From Planococcus beigongshangi (GTDB lineage Bacteria > Bacillota > Bacilli > Bacillales_A > Planococcaceae): 64,000 nt of DNA. Below the pieces are notes generated by a model. That model saw only the letters and a program-made list of their open reading frames with translations, did not search any database and was not told the DNA's origin. Both the position numbers and the translations under genes were made by a program. The stretch is taken from positions 248,367-312,366 of the forward strand of contig NZ_JADHDU010000003.1 in assembly GCF_016820495.1 (NCBI RefSeq), in the 5' to 3' direction. Shown here piece after piece: positions 42,029 through 50,542 of the stretch. Within the stretch, counting starts at the first letter, position 1. Every line of letters starts with the position of its first letter.

Positions 42029-42358
42029 GTGGACATCCAGAAGTTGCTGAAGAAATATGTACCGATGACCGAGACGGCTTTTTATATTTTATTGTCATTA
42101 ACGGAGCCCCGGCATGGCTACGGCATCATCAAGCATGTCGAGGAAATCACGGTCGGCCGCCTGAGTCTGGGTTCCGGTACGATTTACGGAACCCTGACCA
42201 AAATGCAGAAAGACGGCGTGATTACGGTGTTTGCCGACGAGCAACGGAAGACCGTCTACGAAATCACCGATGCCGGAAAACAATTGATGCAGGCAGAAAT
42301 CAGGAGAATCAAAGAAGTGCATCACAATGCGATCGCGTTTGAGGAGGGATTCAGTTGA
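42029..42358 (+). CDS. PadR-family transcriptional regulator
   Basis: 109 residues with the PadR winged helix (TEPRHGYGIIKHVEEITVGR, GSGTIYGTLTKMQKDGVI). GTG 42029 lies 6 nt after AGAGGG and is preferred over 42011. It overlaps the DUF2812 gene by 4 nt; this pair is common in Firmicutes and the regulator probably controls its neighbour. Confidence 0.87.
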   Translation: MDIQKLLKKYVPMTETAFYILLSLTEPRHGYGIIKHVEEITVGRLSLGSGTIYGTLTKMQKDGVITVFADEQRKTVYEITDAGKQLMQAEIRRIKEVHHNAIAFEEGFS

Positions 42359-43545
42359 AACGAGTGTACAGGCCGTTATGGAGTTATGATGTAAGGAAGA
42401 CAGAAGAATGGCTCGCAGGGATGGCGGAACAGGGCTGGATCTTTGAAAAGTTGAACCGCTGGTCGCGCTGCTTCCATTTTCAGGAGCGGAAGCCGGAAAC
42501 GCGTGTTTACCGGATTGCTTATGAAAAAATGAGCTCTCCTGTATTGCCGAAGACGCTGCAGGCGGAAGGCTGGGAAATAGCCACAACTGCAGGGAAATGG
42601 GAATTCACTGCAAACAGTCAACCGGAATCGGCAATCAGGACGTCGCCGGTGCGGGACGGGGTGGTCAAGCATAACCGGTTCATTACTTATTTGTTTTTTG
42701 CAATGATCATTTATTTCACGGTCATCCTGCTGAATTTTTCTGCTGCAATGTTCACCGGCTGGGTAGTGGAAGGCGGCCGTAATGTTGTGGAAAGTCCGAT
42801 GTGGATCGTGACGTATCTTTTCATGGCGTTTGTGCTGGCTAGCGTGATCTTTGGGATTTATTCGATCGTTAAAATCACGCGGACGAACAAACAGCTGCAA
42901 GGGACAGAAAATGTTGATGCGGTTTCCGTGCATCAGCAGCTGGACGGAAAGACGGAAAGTGAATTAAGACGGGCGGGCCGTCTGATAAGAAAAGTGAAAT
43001 TCGCGTGGATTTATTCGCCCGATAAGATGGAGCAGTGGCTTGAATCCATGGAACTGAAAGGTTTTAATCTGTACCGGGTCAATAAAATCGGCAGCGTGTT
43101 TTATTTCATAGAAGGGGAACCGCGGCGCATCGCTTACCGGCTGGATTATCAAAGGGGCCCGACTGAAAGTTATTACGCGATTCACCGGGAAGCGGGATGG
43201 AAGGAAAAATTCGTTTCGTACTCGAATATGGAGAATTGGACAATCTGGAGCCAGGCATACGAGGAAGGAAGAGAGCGGCCGCAGCTTTACAGCGACCGGA
43301 CCAGCCGGTTGAAACACGCGAAGAGAATCGCGATTACGTATACGGCAGCGTTCCTGCCTCTAATCACTTTCTATATTTACTTCATCATCAGCTATATCAG
43401 CAGAGCAGAGACAATTCAGGATTGGTTTTTATGGAACAGCAGCGGCCTGTTCATGATTGCCATTTTGATTTTCGGCTCAATCATCTTCCGGATATGGGCA
43501 TACTATGGCCGTTTGCGCAGAGAGACAACGGCTGTGCATGGCTGA
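42355..43545 (+). CDS. DUF2812 membrane protein, duplicated domain
   Basis: 396 residues. Two soluble DUF2812-like domains (about 5-75, WLAGMAEQGWIFEKLNRWSR; about 205-300, WLESMELKGFNLYRVNKIGS) alternate with two pairs of membrane helices (about 100-175, 320-385). Function unknown; regulated by the upstream PadR-like protein by inference. Confidence 0.8.
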   Translation: MKRVYRPLWSYDVRKTEEWLAGMAEQGWIFEKLNRWSRCFHFQERKPETRVYRIAYEKMSSPVLPKTLQAEGWEIATTAGKWEFTANSQPESAIRTSPVRDGVVKHNRFITYLFFAMIIYFTVILLNFSAAMFTGWVVEGGRNVVESPMWIVTYLFMAFVLASVIFGIYSIVKITRTNKQLQGTENVDAVSVHQQLDGKTESELRRAGRLIRKVKFAWIYSPDKMEQWLESMELKGFNLYRVNKIGSVFYFIEGEPRRIAYRLDYQRGPTESYYAIHREAGWKEKFVSYSNMENWTIWSQAYEEGRERPQLYSDRTSRLKHAKRIAITYTAAFLPLITFYIYFIISYISRAETIQDWFLWNSSGLFMIAILIFGSIIFRIWAYYGRLRRETTAVHG

Positions 43546-43666
43546 GAGTTTCTATTACAAAAACTTTTTTGGGAATGAATGACATTATTAAATAAGTTTT
43601 AGTCAGTTTTCTCCGGGTATAGGTGTTATATAGAAATAACGCATACAAACCGAGGAGGAACATATT

Positions 43667-43972
43667 ATGGCACAAGCAAAATGGCTGAAACTTGGCGCAG
43701 CAACATTTCTGTCTGTAGGAATGCTGGCAGCGTGTGGAGATGATGAGCCGGATGTAGATCAGGACATCAATGTGGAAGATGACGACGGAGGCACAGTCGT
43801 ACCAACAGATGACGGAGAAGATGACGGCGGCGACACCGATGTCGATGTAGACACGGATACGGATTCTGACGCGGACGACGCCGATACTGATGCAGATACG
43901 GATACGGAAAGTGACGACACCGATACTGACACCGACACTGATACTGATACAGACGAAGATAGTGAAGGGTAA
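43667..43972 (+). CDS. Acidic Asp/Thr-repeat lipoprotein
   Basis: 101 residues: lipobox MLAAC, then an extremely acidic tail with alternating Asp-Thr and Asp-Ala dipeptides (about 60-95). Mature charge is strongly negative, so it may bind cations at the surface, but function is unknown. GAGGAGG precedes the ATG. Confidence 0.7.
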   Translation: MAQAKWLKLGAATFLSVGMLAACGDDEPDVDQDINVEDDDGGTVVPTDDGEDDGGDTDVDVDTDTDSDADDADTDADTDTESDDTDTDTDTDTDTDEDSEG

Positions 43973-43980
43973 TATAAATG

Positions 43981-44018
43981 AAAACAGCGGACTGGAGTTT
44001 CCAGTCCGCTGTTTTTTG
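43981..44018 (+). terminator. Terminator after the acidic lipoprotein gene
   Basis: Perfect stem AAAACAGCGGACTGG / CCAGTCCGCTGTTTT with loop AGTTT, then TT. Confidence 0.88.
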
Positions 44019-44023
44019 TGGTG

Positions 44024-44109
44024 TGCGCGGGAGAAGACGGTTTATGGGCGGGAGAAGGAACTTTGTGCGCGGGAGAAGCCCCGTTATGCGCGGCAAACGC
44101 ATATTTGTG
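44024..44109 (+). repeat. Phased repeat array H (4-5 units, exactly 21 bp)
   Basis: TGCGCGGGAGAAG-type cores at 44024, 44045, 44066 and 44087, with a last degenerate start at 44108. It begins 5 bp after the terminator. Confidence 0.85.
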
Positions 44110-44271
44110 CTCAACTTAATATTTTTTCATCCAGAATGATATTTTTCGGACCGCTAATTCATTCGGATTTCGGGTTTCCAGTTCTTTCCCAAAATGCCGC
44201 ACCCAAATGCTATACTCTGAATAGGTCTACATTAGATAGAAGGAACAGCTTCGGCCGAAAGGGGAATAAGG

Positions 44272-45786
44272 ATGGATTTGAAGGAATATATGCAACTGGA
44301 CGCAGTTGGAATGGCTGCTTTATTGAAAAATAAACAAGTGAACAGCGAAGAGCTGCTGAATTTAAGTTATAAACGGCTCGAACAGGTGGAGCCGCGATTG
44401 AACGCCTTTACCGAAACGCGGCGTGAACTGGCGCAAAAGGAATTAAAAGAAATGTCAGCCGGCGATTTCGCAGGCGTTCCGATGGCGCTGAAGAATATCT
44501 CCCAGTCGCTGAAAGGCGAGAAACTGACTTCCGGTTCGAAATTATTGAAAGATATGAAAGCCGGACAGGATTCACATCTGACCGCGAAACTGAGACAGGC
44601 GGGATTCACATTTGTCGGTCACACGAATACGCCGGAGTTTGGCTTGAAAAACATCAGCGAACCGGAACTTTACGGACCCAGCCGCAACCCATGGAATCCG
44701 GAATATTCCCCGGGAGGATCAAGTGGCGGCTCGGCTGCTGCGGTCGCTTCTGGAATTGTGCCGATTGCCGGAGCAAGTGACGGCGGTGGCTCTATCCGCA
44801 TACCTGCATCTTTCACCGGATTATTCGGTTTGAAACCGACACGCGGCCGCATGCCGGTCGGCCCTGGTGCAGGACGGCAGTGGCAGGGGGCATCGATTGA
44901 TTTTGTCTTAACTAAAACGATACGTGACAGTTCGGCCATGCTGGATTTATTGCAGACAGTGCAGCCGGCAGCAGCTTTCCACACGCCCTTATTTCCCGGG
45001 AAATACATGGCTGTTATGGAGCAGGACTTCACGCGTCCATTGAAAATCGTCTTCACCCTGGAGTCTCCTGTAAGAACACCGGTTTCCGAAGACGCACGCC
45101 TGGCGGTAATGAAGATGGTCCAGTGGCTTGAGCAGCAGGGACATGAAGTGGAAGAACGCGGCAACGGCATCGATGGGATTAATTTGATGCGCGATTATTA
45201 TTTGATGAACAGTGGGGAAATGTCATTGCTGGTAAGAAACCTGAAAAAAGGCGCAGGGCGGGAGCTGACGGCGGATGATATGGAAATTGAATCGTGGTTA
45301 TTAAGTCAGGCAGGGTTAAACGTGTCGGCGGCGGATTATTCGGCAAGTTTGGCTTCATGGGATGCAGCAGCTGCGAAAATGGCTGATCTTCATGAAGACT
45401 ATGATTTCTATATCACACCGGCGACAGCTTATCCGGCACCGGAAGTCGGGGAATTAACCCACAGCAAGGAATCCCGTTCAGACCTGCTTCGACGCTGGGA
45501 TCGCACCAGCACTATGTGGGATCAGCAGGAGATCATCTACGATATGTTCCTGCCGAGCCTCACCTATACACCATATACGCAGCTGGCGAATCTGACGGGG
45601 CAGCCGGCGATGTCGCTTCCTGTCCATGTCACAGAAAACGGCTTGCCTCTTGGCGTACAGGTGATGGCCGGAAAAGGGCAGGAGCACCTATTGCTGCAGC
45701 TCGCCCGCCAAATTGAGCAAACCGACCTGTGGCAGGGGATGAAAGGCAATCCCGGCATGGAGATTGGATGGAAATTCCAAGTTTGA
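44272..45786 (+). CDS. Amidase-signature-family enzyme
   Basis: 504 residues. The Ser-cisSer-Lys triad is visible: Lys in MALKNIS, and the signature GGSSGGSAAAVASGIVPIAG followed by DGGGSIRIPASFTGLFG. The C-terminal half resembles the 6-aminohexanoate-cyclic-dimer-hydrolase-like amidases. It hydrolyses an amide bond; substrate unknown. GAAAGGGG precedes the ATG. Confidence 0.85.
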   Translation: MDLKEYMQLDAVGMAALLKNKQVNSEELLNLSYKRLEQVEPRLNAFTETRRELAQKELKEMSAGDFAGVPMALKNISQSLKGEKLTSGSKLLKDMKAGQDSHLTAKLRQAGFTFVGHTNTPEFGLKNISEPELYGPSRNPWNPEYSPGGSSGGSAAAVASGIVPIAGASDGGGSIRIPASFTGLFGLKPTRGRMPVGPGAGRQWQGASIDFVLTKTIRDSSAMLDLLQTVQPAAAFHTPLFPGKYMAVMEQDFTRPLKIVFTLESPVRTPVSEDARLAVMKMVQWLEQQGHEVEERGNGIDGINLMRDYYLMNSGEMSLLVRNLKKGAGRELTADDMEIESWLLSQAGLNVSAADYSASLASWDAAAAKMADLHEDYDFYITPATAYPAPEVGELTHSKESRSDLLRRWDRTSTMWDQQEIIYDMFLPSLTYTPYTQLANLTGQPAMSLPVHVTENGLPLGVQVMAGKGQEHLLLQLARQIEQTDLWQGMKGNPGMEIGWKFQV

Positions 45787-45788
45787 AT

Positions 45789-45809
45789 GATTTTTGCAGG
45801 CGAAAAGCG
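45789..45809. repeat. Degenerate GCTTTTCGC palindrome, copy 7
   Basis: GATTTTTGC-AG-GCGAAAAGC: the right arm is intact, the left arm has decayed. It directly follows the amidase stop. Confidence 0.5.
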
Positions 45810-45834
45810 CTGAAACCAATAGAAAGACCAACTG

Positions 45835-45869
45835 AAGCTGCACCGCGACCCTTCGCGGCGCAGCTTTTT
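45835..45869 (+). terminator. Terminator after the amidase gene
   Basis: AAGCTGC-A-CCGCGA / TCGCGG-C-GCAGCTT stem, then TTT. Confidence 0.8.
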
Positions 45870-45892
45870 GGGGAGTCGTGAGATAAAAATGG

Positions 45893-46012
45893 CTATCCGT
45901 TAAATAAAGCTTTCTATCCGTTAAATAAAGCTTTCTATCCGTTAAATAAAAACGGCTATCTGTTAAATAAAAACGCTTATCCGTTAAACAAACCATCCTA
46001 TCCATGAAACAA
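45893..46012 (+). repeat. Phased repeat array I (6 units, exactly 21 bp)
   Basis: CTATCCGTTAAATAAA cores at 45893, 45914, 45935, 45956, 45977 and 45998. It starts 24 bp after the terminator. The 21-bp period keeps the minus strand open as a heptapeptide repeat, which I regard as fortuitous. Confidence 0.92.
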
Positions 46013-46016
46013 ACCA

Positions 46017-46154
46017 TTAAGGCTGCTCCTAATTGGTCCAACCCGCTCTCGGCAGTATCGGGCAGGCGCGAAAGCCCTGCCCCAGGGCAGTCCGCGGCCA
46101 GCGGACTGCTTTCCATCATGTACTTTTTCTTTATGAAAAACCTGTAGGAAAATT
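46017..46154. other. Structured segment between arrays I and J
   Basis: Two strong hairpins: GGGCAGG/CCTGCCC (about 46068-46090) and the perfect 9-bp GCAGTCCGC-GGCCA-GCGGACTGC (about 46087-46109). No coding potential seen. It could be an insertion that split one longer array, because arrays I and J begin with the same sequence. Confidence 0.45.
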
Positions 46155-46174
46155 GACTCGTGAGATAAAAATGG

Positions 46175-46294
46175 CTATCCGTTAAATAAAACCTTCTATC
46201 CGTTAAACAAATCTCACTATCCGTGAGACAAATCTCACTATCCGTGAGACAAATCTCACTATCCACGAAACAAATAACGCCATCCCTTAAATAA
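46175..46294 (+). repeat. Phased repeat array J (6 units, exactly 21 bp)
   Basis: CTATCC-type cores at 46175, 46196, 46217, 46238, 46259 and 46280 (last degenerate). The sequence leading into the first unit is the same as in array I. The later units change to CTATCCGTGAGACAAA. Confidence 0.9.
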
Positions 46295-46394
46295 CCCCAC
46301 CCTACATCCCCTCCCACCAATCAACACAGATTTTATTTGCAGTGGAAAACACGTATAATAAAGCAACTACAATCTTTATTGAAGAGGTGCAGAC

Positions 46395-47018
46395 ATGATT
46401 GTGATCATCGATAATCACGATTCATTTACCTATAATCTGGTGCATTACCTGGAACAGATTGCAGGGGACGTCCGGGTTTTTCAAAATGATGAGATAACCG
46501 GAACGGAAATCCGCAAAATGGCGCCGGAACTCATCGTGCTGTCGCCTGGACCGGGCCGCCCTGCTGAAACAGGTGCGACGCGTGAAGTGCTGGCGACATT
46601 GAGTGGTGAGACCCCGATTCTTGGAGTATGTCTCGGCCATCAGGCGATCGTCGAGTTTTTCGGCGGGCGCATCGTCAAAGGGGAACAGCCGATGCACGGC
46701 AAAACGGCAGCCATGTCTCACGATGGGAGAGGGTTGTTCGATGGGATCGAGTCCCCTGCGCAAATCACCCGCTACCATTCACTTGTTGCGGAGAAAGCGA
46801 GCATGCCCGCATGTCTGGAAGTCAGCTGTGAAACATCGGACGGGGCCATCATGGGCGTCCGGCACCGGCAACTTCCGGTCGCCGGCATCCAGTTTCATCC
46901 CGAATCGATCATGACGACAGAAGGCTATAAAATGCTGGAGAATTATTATAAACAGGCGAGGTTCTGGAACACCGTCAAGAAAGGAGACGCAAATGGCCAA
47001 TCCGTATCTTCACTTTGA
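46395..47018 (+). CDS. pabA: Aminodeoxychorismate synthase glutaminase subunit
   Basis: 207 residues, class I glutamine amidotransferase: oxyanion region SPGPGRPAETG, nucleophile in GVCLGHQAI, and His/Glu in FHPESIMTTEG. It feeds ammonia to PabB for folate synthesis; the same family serves anthranilate synthase, but the fused pabBC next door fixes the role. Overlaps that gene by 26 nt. Confidence 0.92.
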   Translation: MIVIIDNHDSFTYNLVHYLEQIAGDVRVFQNDEITGTEIRKMAPELIVLSPGPGRPAETGATREVLATLSGETPILGVCLGHQAIVEFFGGRIVKGEQPMHGKTAAMSHDGRGLFDGIESPAQITRYHSLVAEKASMPACLEVSCETSDGAIMGVRHRQLPVAGIQFHPESIMTTEGYKMLENYYKQARFWNTVKKGDANGQSVSSL

Positions 47019-48738
47019 ATTCCGGAATTCCACCGGCCGCATCGAACCGCTGATATTCAAGGATCCGCTGCGCGTGCTGCAGACGAATAAGCTCGAAGAA
47101 GTGGCAGCTGTTCTGGAAGAACTCCAAACCGCAGCAGAACAGGGCTATTATTCAGCCGGTTTTGTTTCCTACGAAGCGGCGCCGGCATTCGATCCGGCGA
47201 TGGAAGTGCGTCCGGCTGACGATTTTCCGCTCATCTGGTTCGGGATATTCGGTGAACCGGAGCGCCCGGATCCTGACGCCGCAGCTACAGCCGAAGACTA
47301 CCATGTTTCCGATTGGCGCATGGCGGGTTCCCCCGAAGCCTATAAAGAGGGCATCAAAAAGATCAAACAGGCGATTGAAGAAGGCGATACCTATCAAGTC
47401 AATTACACCGAGCGGCTGCATGCCGGTTTCAGCGGCAGTGACTTCGCTTTTTACCGCCAGCTCGCGCATAATCAGCAGGCAGGCTACGGGGCTTATTTGA
47501 ATATCGGGGATCACCGGATCTTATCGGCATCCCCCGAATTGTTTTTCCGGATCGATGATGGCCGGCTGATGACGAAACCCATGAAAGGAACAGCGCCGAG
47601 AGGACGGACACTCGAAGAGGATGAAATGCGGGTCGCGGAATTGCTGGCATCCGAAAAAGAGCAGGCGGAAAACCTGATGATCGTGGATCTGCTGCGCAAT
47701 GATATGAGCCGCCTGGCCACAAAAGGCAGTGTCAATGTCACGAAGCTGTTTGAAGTGGAAACGTATCCGACCGTCCACCAGATGACGTCGACTGTAGAAG
47801 CGCAACTTGCACCGGGGCTCACGGTTCTGGCTATTTTCAAAGCGCTGTTCCCTTGCGGTTCGATTACAGGGGCGCCGAAAATCAGCACGATGCACAGAAT
47901 TGCGGAACTGGAAATGACGCCGCGCGGGGTTTATTGCGGAGCCATCGGTTTTCTGACGCCTGATAAAGACGCGGTATTCAATGTGCCGATCCGGACAGTC
48001 ACCATCGATCAGTGGAACGGCCGCGCGCGGTACGGAGTCGGCGGCGGTGTGACGTGGGATTCGACTTCGGAAGGCGAGTTCAGGGAACTGCAGACAAAAG
48101 CGGAAGTCCTGACGGCGCGCAGGCCCGTGTTCGAACTCCTCGAATCGCTGAAGCTCGAGAATGGCGATTATCCGCTGAAGGGTTATCACCTCAGCCGCCT
48201 GGCCGATTCTGCTGCTTATTTTAACTTTGCGTTGGACACACCCGAGGTGGAACACCGGCTCACGCAGCTGTCAGCGGAATTTCCAAGGGGCAGCTATAAA
48301 GTGCGGCTGCTGTTGAGCCGTACTGGCGGTATCACCGCCGAAGCGCAGCCCCTGTCAGCCATCTCGCAGCCGGTGAAATGCGCCATGGCAGCGGCACCCG
48401 TCGACAGCAACGACCCCTTCCTGTATCACAAGACGACGCATCGTGAAATTTATGAAAAAGCGGCAGAAAAGATGCCGCAGGAAGCTTTCTCTGTTTTATT
48501 ATGGAATGAAAGAGAAGAACTCACGGAATTTGCAATCGGCAACCTGGTCCTGGAAATAGGCGGTGAATTCGTTACGCCGCCGGTAAGCTGCGGTTTATTG
48601 GCAGGGACTTTCCGGCAGCAGCTTATCGGAAGCGGTAAGATTAAGGAAAAGGTCCTCAAGAAAAACGACCTCGCCATTTGCGACGCCGTCTGGTTCATCA
48701 ACAGCGTCCGCGGCTGGCTGGAAGTGGAAATGATCTGA
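46993..48738 (+). CDS. pabB: Aminodeoxychorismate synthase component I fused to 4-amino-4-deoxychorismate lyase
   Basis: 581 residues. Residues 1 to about 375 are a chorismate-binding domain (GDTYQVNYTERL, MKGTAPRGRTLEEDE, CGSITGAPKISTMHRIAELE, YCGAIGFL). From about 385 a class IV PLP-dependent lyase follows (LKLENGDYPLKGYHLSRLAD, ELTEFAIGNLVLE). Together with PabA it converts chorismate to p-aminobenzoate in one polypeptide. Confidence 0.9.
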   Translation: MANPYLHFEFRNSTGRIEPLIFKDPLRVLQTNKLEEVAAVLEELQTAAEQGYYSAGFVSYEAAPAFDPAMEVRPADDFPLIWFGIFGEPERPDPDAAATAEDYHVSDWRMAGSPEAYKEGIKKIKQAIEEGDTYQVNYTERLHAGFSGSDFAFYRQLAHNQQAGYGAYLNIGDHRILSASPELFFRIDDGRLMTKPMKGTAPRGRTLEEDEMRVAELLASEKEQAENLMIVDLLRNDMSRLATKGSVNVTKLFEVETYPTVHQMTSTVEAQLAPGLTVLAIFKALFPCGSITGAPKISTMHRIAELEMTPRGVYCGAIGFLTPDKDAVFNVPIRTVTIDQWNGRARYGVGGGVTWDSTSEGEFRELQTKAEVLTARRPVFELLESLKLENGDYPLKGYHLSRLADSAAYFNFALDTPEVEHRLTQLSAEFPRGSYKVRLLLSRTGGITAEAQPLSAISQPVKCAMAAAPVDSNDPFLYHKTTHREIYEKAAEKMPQEAFSVLLWNEREELTEFAIGNLVLEIGGEFVTPPVSCGLLAGTFRQQLIGSGKIKEKVLKKNDLAICDAVWFINSVRGWLEVEMI

Positions 48739-48756
48739 AGGGAAGAGGTGGCTCGG

Positions 48757-49653
48757 ATGAAAGCAGGACTGATCGGAATCGGCAGGATGGGCGCCAATCT
48801 GGCATTGAATATGATGGAAAACGGGCATGAAGTGGTGGCGTACGATGCCAACAGTGAACAGGTCGATCACATCGCGGCAGCCGGTGCCATTGCGGCCTAT
48901 ACGCTGGAAGAACTCGTGGAAAAGCTTGAAAAGCCGCGTATTTTGATGATGCTGGTGCCGCACGGGGAAGTGACGGAAGCGGTCATCAGGGCATTAAAAC
49001 CGCTTCTTGCTGAAGACGATATCCTTATGGACTGCGGCAATTCCAACTTCAGGGAATCGGTGAGACTTGGCGGCCAACTGAAGGAAAAAGGCATCCATTT
49101 CATGGATTGCGGCACGAGCGGGGGGATAGCCGGTGCACGGAACGGGATCTGTATGATGATTGGCGGCGATGTGCAAGCATTTCAAATCGTCGAACCGATG
49201 ATCAAAGACATTTCTGTCGAAAACGGTTATTTCCATACAGGCGAACTTGGCAGCGGCCATTTCCTGAAGATGATCCATAACGGCATCGAATATGGCATGA
49301 TGCAGGCGATGGCGGAAGGCTTCGAGATTCTGGAGAAGAGCGAGTATGACTACAACCTTGAAGGCGTGGCGAAAGTCTGGAATAACGGTTCGGTCATCCG
49401 TTCCTGGCTGATGGAACTGGCTGAAAACGCCTTTTCGAAAGACCCGAAACTGGAAGAGATCCGCGGGATCATGCAGTCATCTGGCGAAGGCAAGTGGACA
49501 GTGGAAACGGCACTCGATCTTCAGGTGCCGGCCCCGGTCATTGCCTTGTCGCAAATGATGCGCTACCGTTCGCTCGAAGACGATACCTTTACGGGCAAAG
49601 TCGTAGCGGCGCTCCGCAATGAATTCGGGGGACATGACGTCATCAAGAAATGA
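48757..49653 (+). CDS. gnd: 6-phosphogluconate dehydrogenase, decarboxylating (short YqeC type)
   Basis: 298 residues, shorter than the classical 470-residue enzyme. Rossmann motif GIGRMGANLALNMMENGHEV, substrate-binding DCGTSGGIAGARNG and catalytic KMIHNGIEYGMMQ. It oxidises 6-phosphogluconate to ribulose-5-phosphate; the short type often prefers NAD. ATG 48757 follows AAGAGGTGG. It follows pabBC by 18 nt, so probably the same transcript. Confidence 0.9.
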   Translation: MKAGLIGIGRMGANLALNMMENGHEVVAYDANSEQVDHIAAAGAIAAYTLEELVEKLEKPRILMMLVPHGEVTEAVIRALKPLLAEDDILMDCGNSNFRESVRLGGQLKEKGIHFMDCGTSGGIAGARNGICMMIGGDVQAFQIVEPMIKDISVENGYFHTGELGSGHFLKMIHNGIEYGMMQAMAEGFEILEKSEYDYNLEGVAKVWNNGSVIRSWLMELAENAFSKDPKLEEIRGIMQSSGEGKWTVETALDLQVPAPVIALSQMMRYRSLEDDTFTGKVVAALRNEFGGHDVIKK

Positions 49654-49659
49654 AGGTGG

Positions 49660-49698
49660 ACGTCCACAACATGCTTAACGCATCTGTGGGCGTTTTTT
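49660..49698 (+). terminator. Terminator after gnd
   Basis: ACGTCCACA / TGTGGGCGT stem, then TTTTT. Confidence 0.7.
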
Positions 49699-49738
49699 AA
49701 CTGAAATTTGGAAAAGAGAAAAAAATTTCTTATTTAAT

Positions 49739-49753
49739 TGAGAATAATTATCA
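49739..49753 (+). promoter_or_regulatory. Fur box
   Basis: TGAGAATAATTATCA matches the 7-1-7 Fur consensus TGATAATnATTATCA at all but one position. It lies 51 bp before the reductase ATG. Confidence 0.7.
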
Positions 49754-49804
49754 TTTATTGTATAGTGGAGGTAATACGCACGGAAGTGTGAAGGAGGAAA
49801 TGGG

Positions 49805-50533
49805 ATGCAGATATACTGGACGAAGATAAATAAGATCATTGAAGAAACGGCTGAAGTGAAGACGTTCCTGCTCGATTGCCCGGAAGGTTTCGTATGGGAG
49901 GAAGGGGCGCATCTGCACCTGGCGCTCAGAGGATTCAATGAAGGCGAAAAGCCGAACCGCAGCCTGATCCGCCATATGTCGATTTCAACGCTGCCGAATG
50001 AAAATTCAATCGGCATCACGACGCGCATCAAAGAGCAGTGCTCGGAATTCAAGACGATTCTGAGAGAACTAGGTGTCGGCGGAGAAGTCGCGATTTTCAA
50101 GACACATTCCAATGTGCCGCTGAAACGGGAAGGCAGAAAAGTTTACCTGCTGTCTTCCGGAGTCGGACTGGCAACTTTCCGTCCGCTCGTGCTCGATTAC
50201 TTCGAACGCGCAGACAATGTTGAAGGCATCCATTCCCTGAATGTCGATTCGACCAAAGAATTCCTTTTCACATCCATTTTTGAAACGGCATCCGATAAGA
50301 AGTTCACTTCGCAGTTTGTCGATAACCGCAAAGACTATTACGGAGAAGTGGAAAAACTGGCTTCAGACAAAGAAGGGCTTTTCTATGTTGTCGGCAGTGA
50401 CGAGTTCCTCGCACAGAATATTTCAATCCTGCTCGAACAGGGCATTCCGCATGAACAGATCATGCTCGATAAGCATGAAAAGAGACGGAACGAGTTTTTA
50501 GGCATTGAAATGCCGGCGGTTCCTACTGCTTGA
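49805..50533 (+). CDS. Ferredoxin-reductase-like FAD/NAD(P)-binding protein, iron-regulated
   Basis: 242 residues. FAD-binding barrel with RSLIRHMSIST, then the nucleotide-binding half (VYLLSSGVGLATFRPLVLDY; FYVVGSDEFLAQNISILLEQ). No heme or Fe-S cysteine motif. With a near-consensus Fur box upstream, a role in reducing ferric siderophores or heme-related iron is plausible but unproven. GGAGGAAATGGG precedes the ATG. Confidence 0.75.
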   Translation: MQIYWTKINKIIEETAEVKTFLLDCPEGFVWEEGAHLHLALRGFNEGEKPNRSLIRHMSISTLPNENSIGITTRIKEQCSEFKTILRELGVGGEVAIFKTHSNVPLKREGRKVYLLSSGVGLATFRPLVLDYFERADNVEGIHSLNVDSTKEFLFTSIFETASDKKFTSQFVDNRKDYYGEVEKLASDKEGLFYVVGSDEFLAQNISILLEQGIPHEQIMLDKHEKRRNEFLGIEMPAVPTA

Positions 50534-50542
50534 TATCATAAG

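Noticed and set aside
45688-46320. Minus-strand 210-codon frame rich in heptapeptide repeats (ICLTDSE, FYLTDSH)
   Set aside because: It is the 21-bp arrays read as codons. No ribosome site, it overlaps the amidase 3' end, and arrays with a 20-bp period elsewhere cannot be coding.
47521-48255. 244-codon frame antisense to pabBC
   Set aside because: Shadow frame of a clearly conserved fusion gene.
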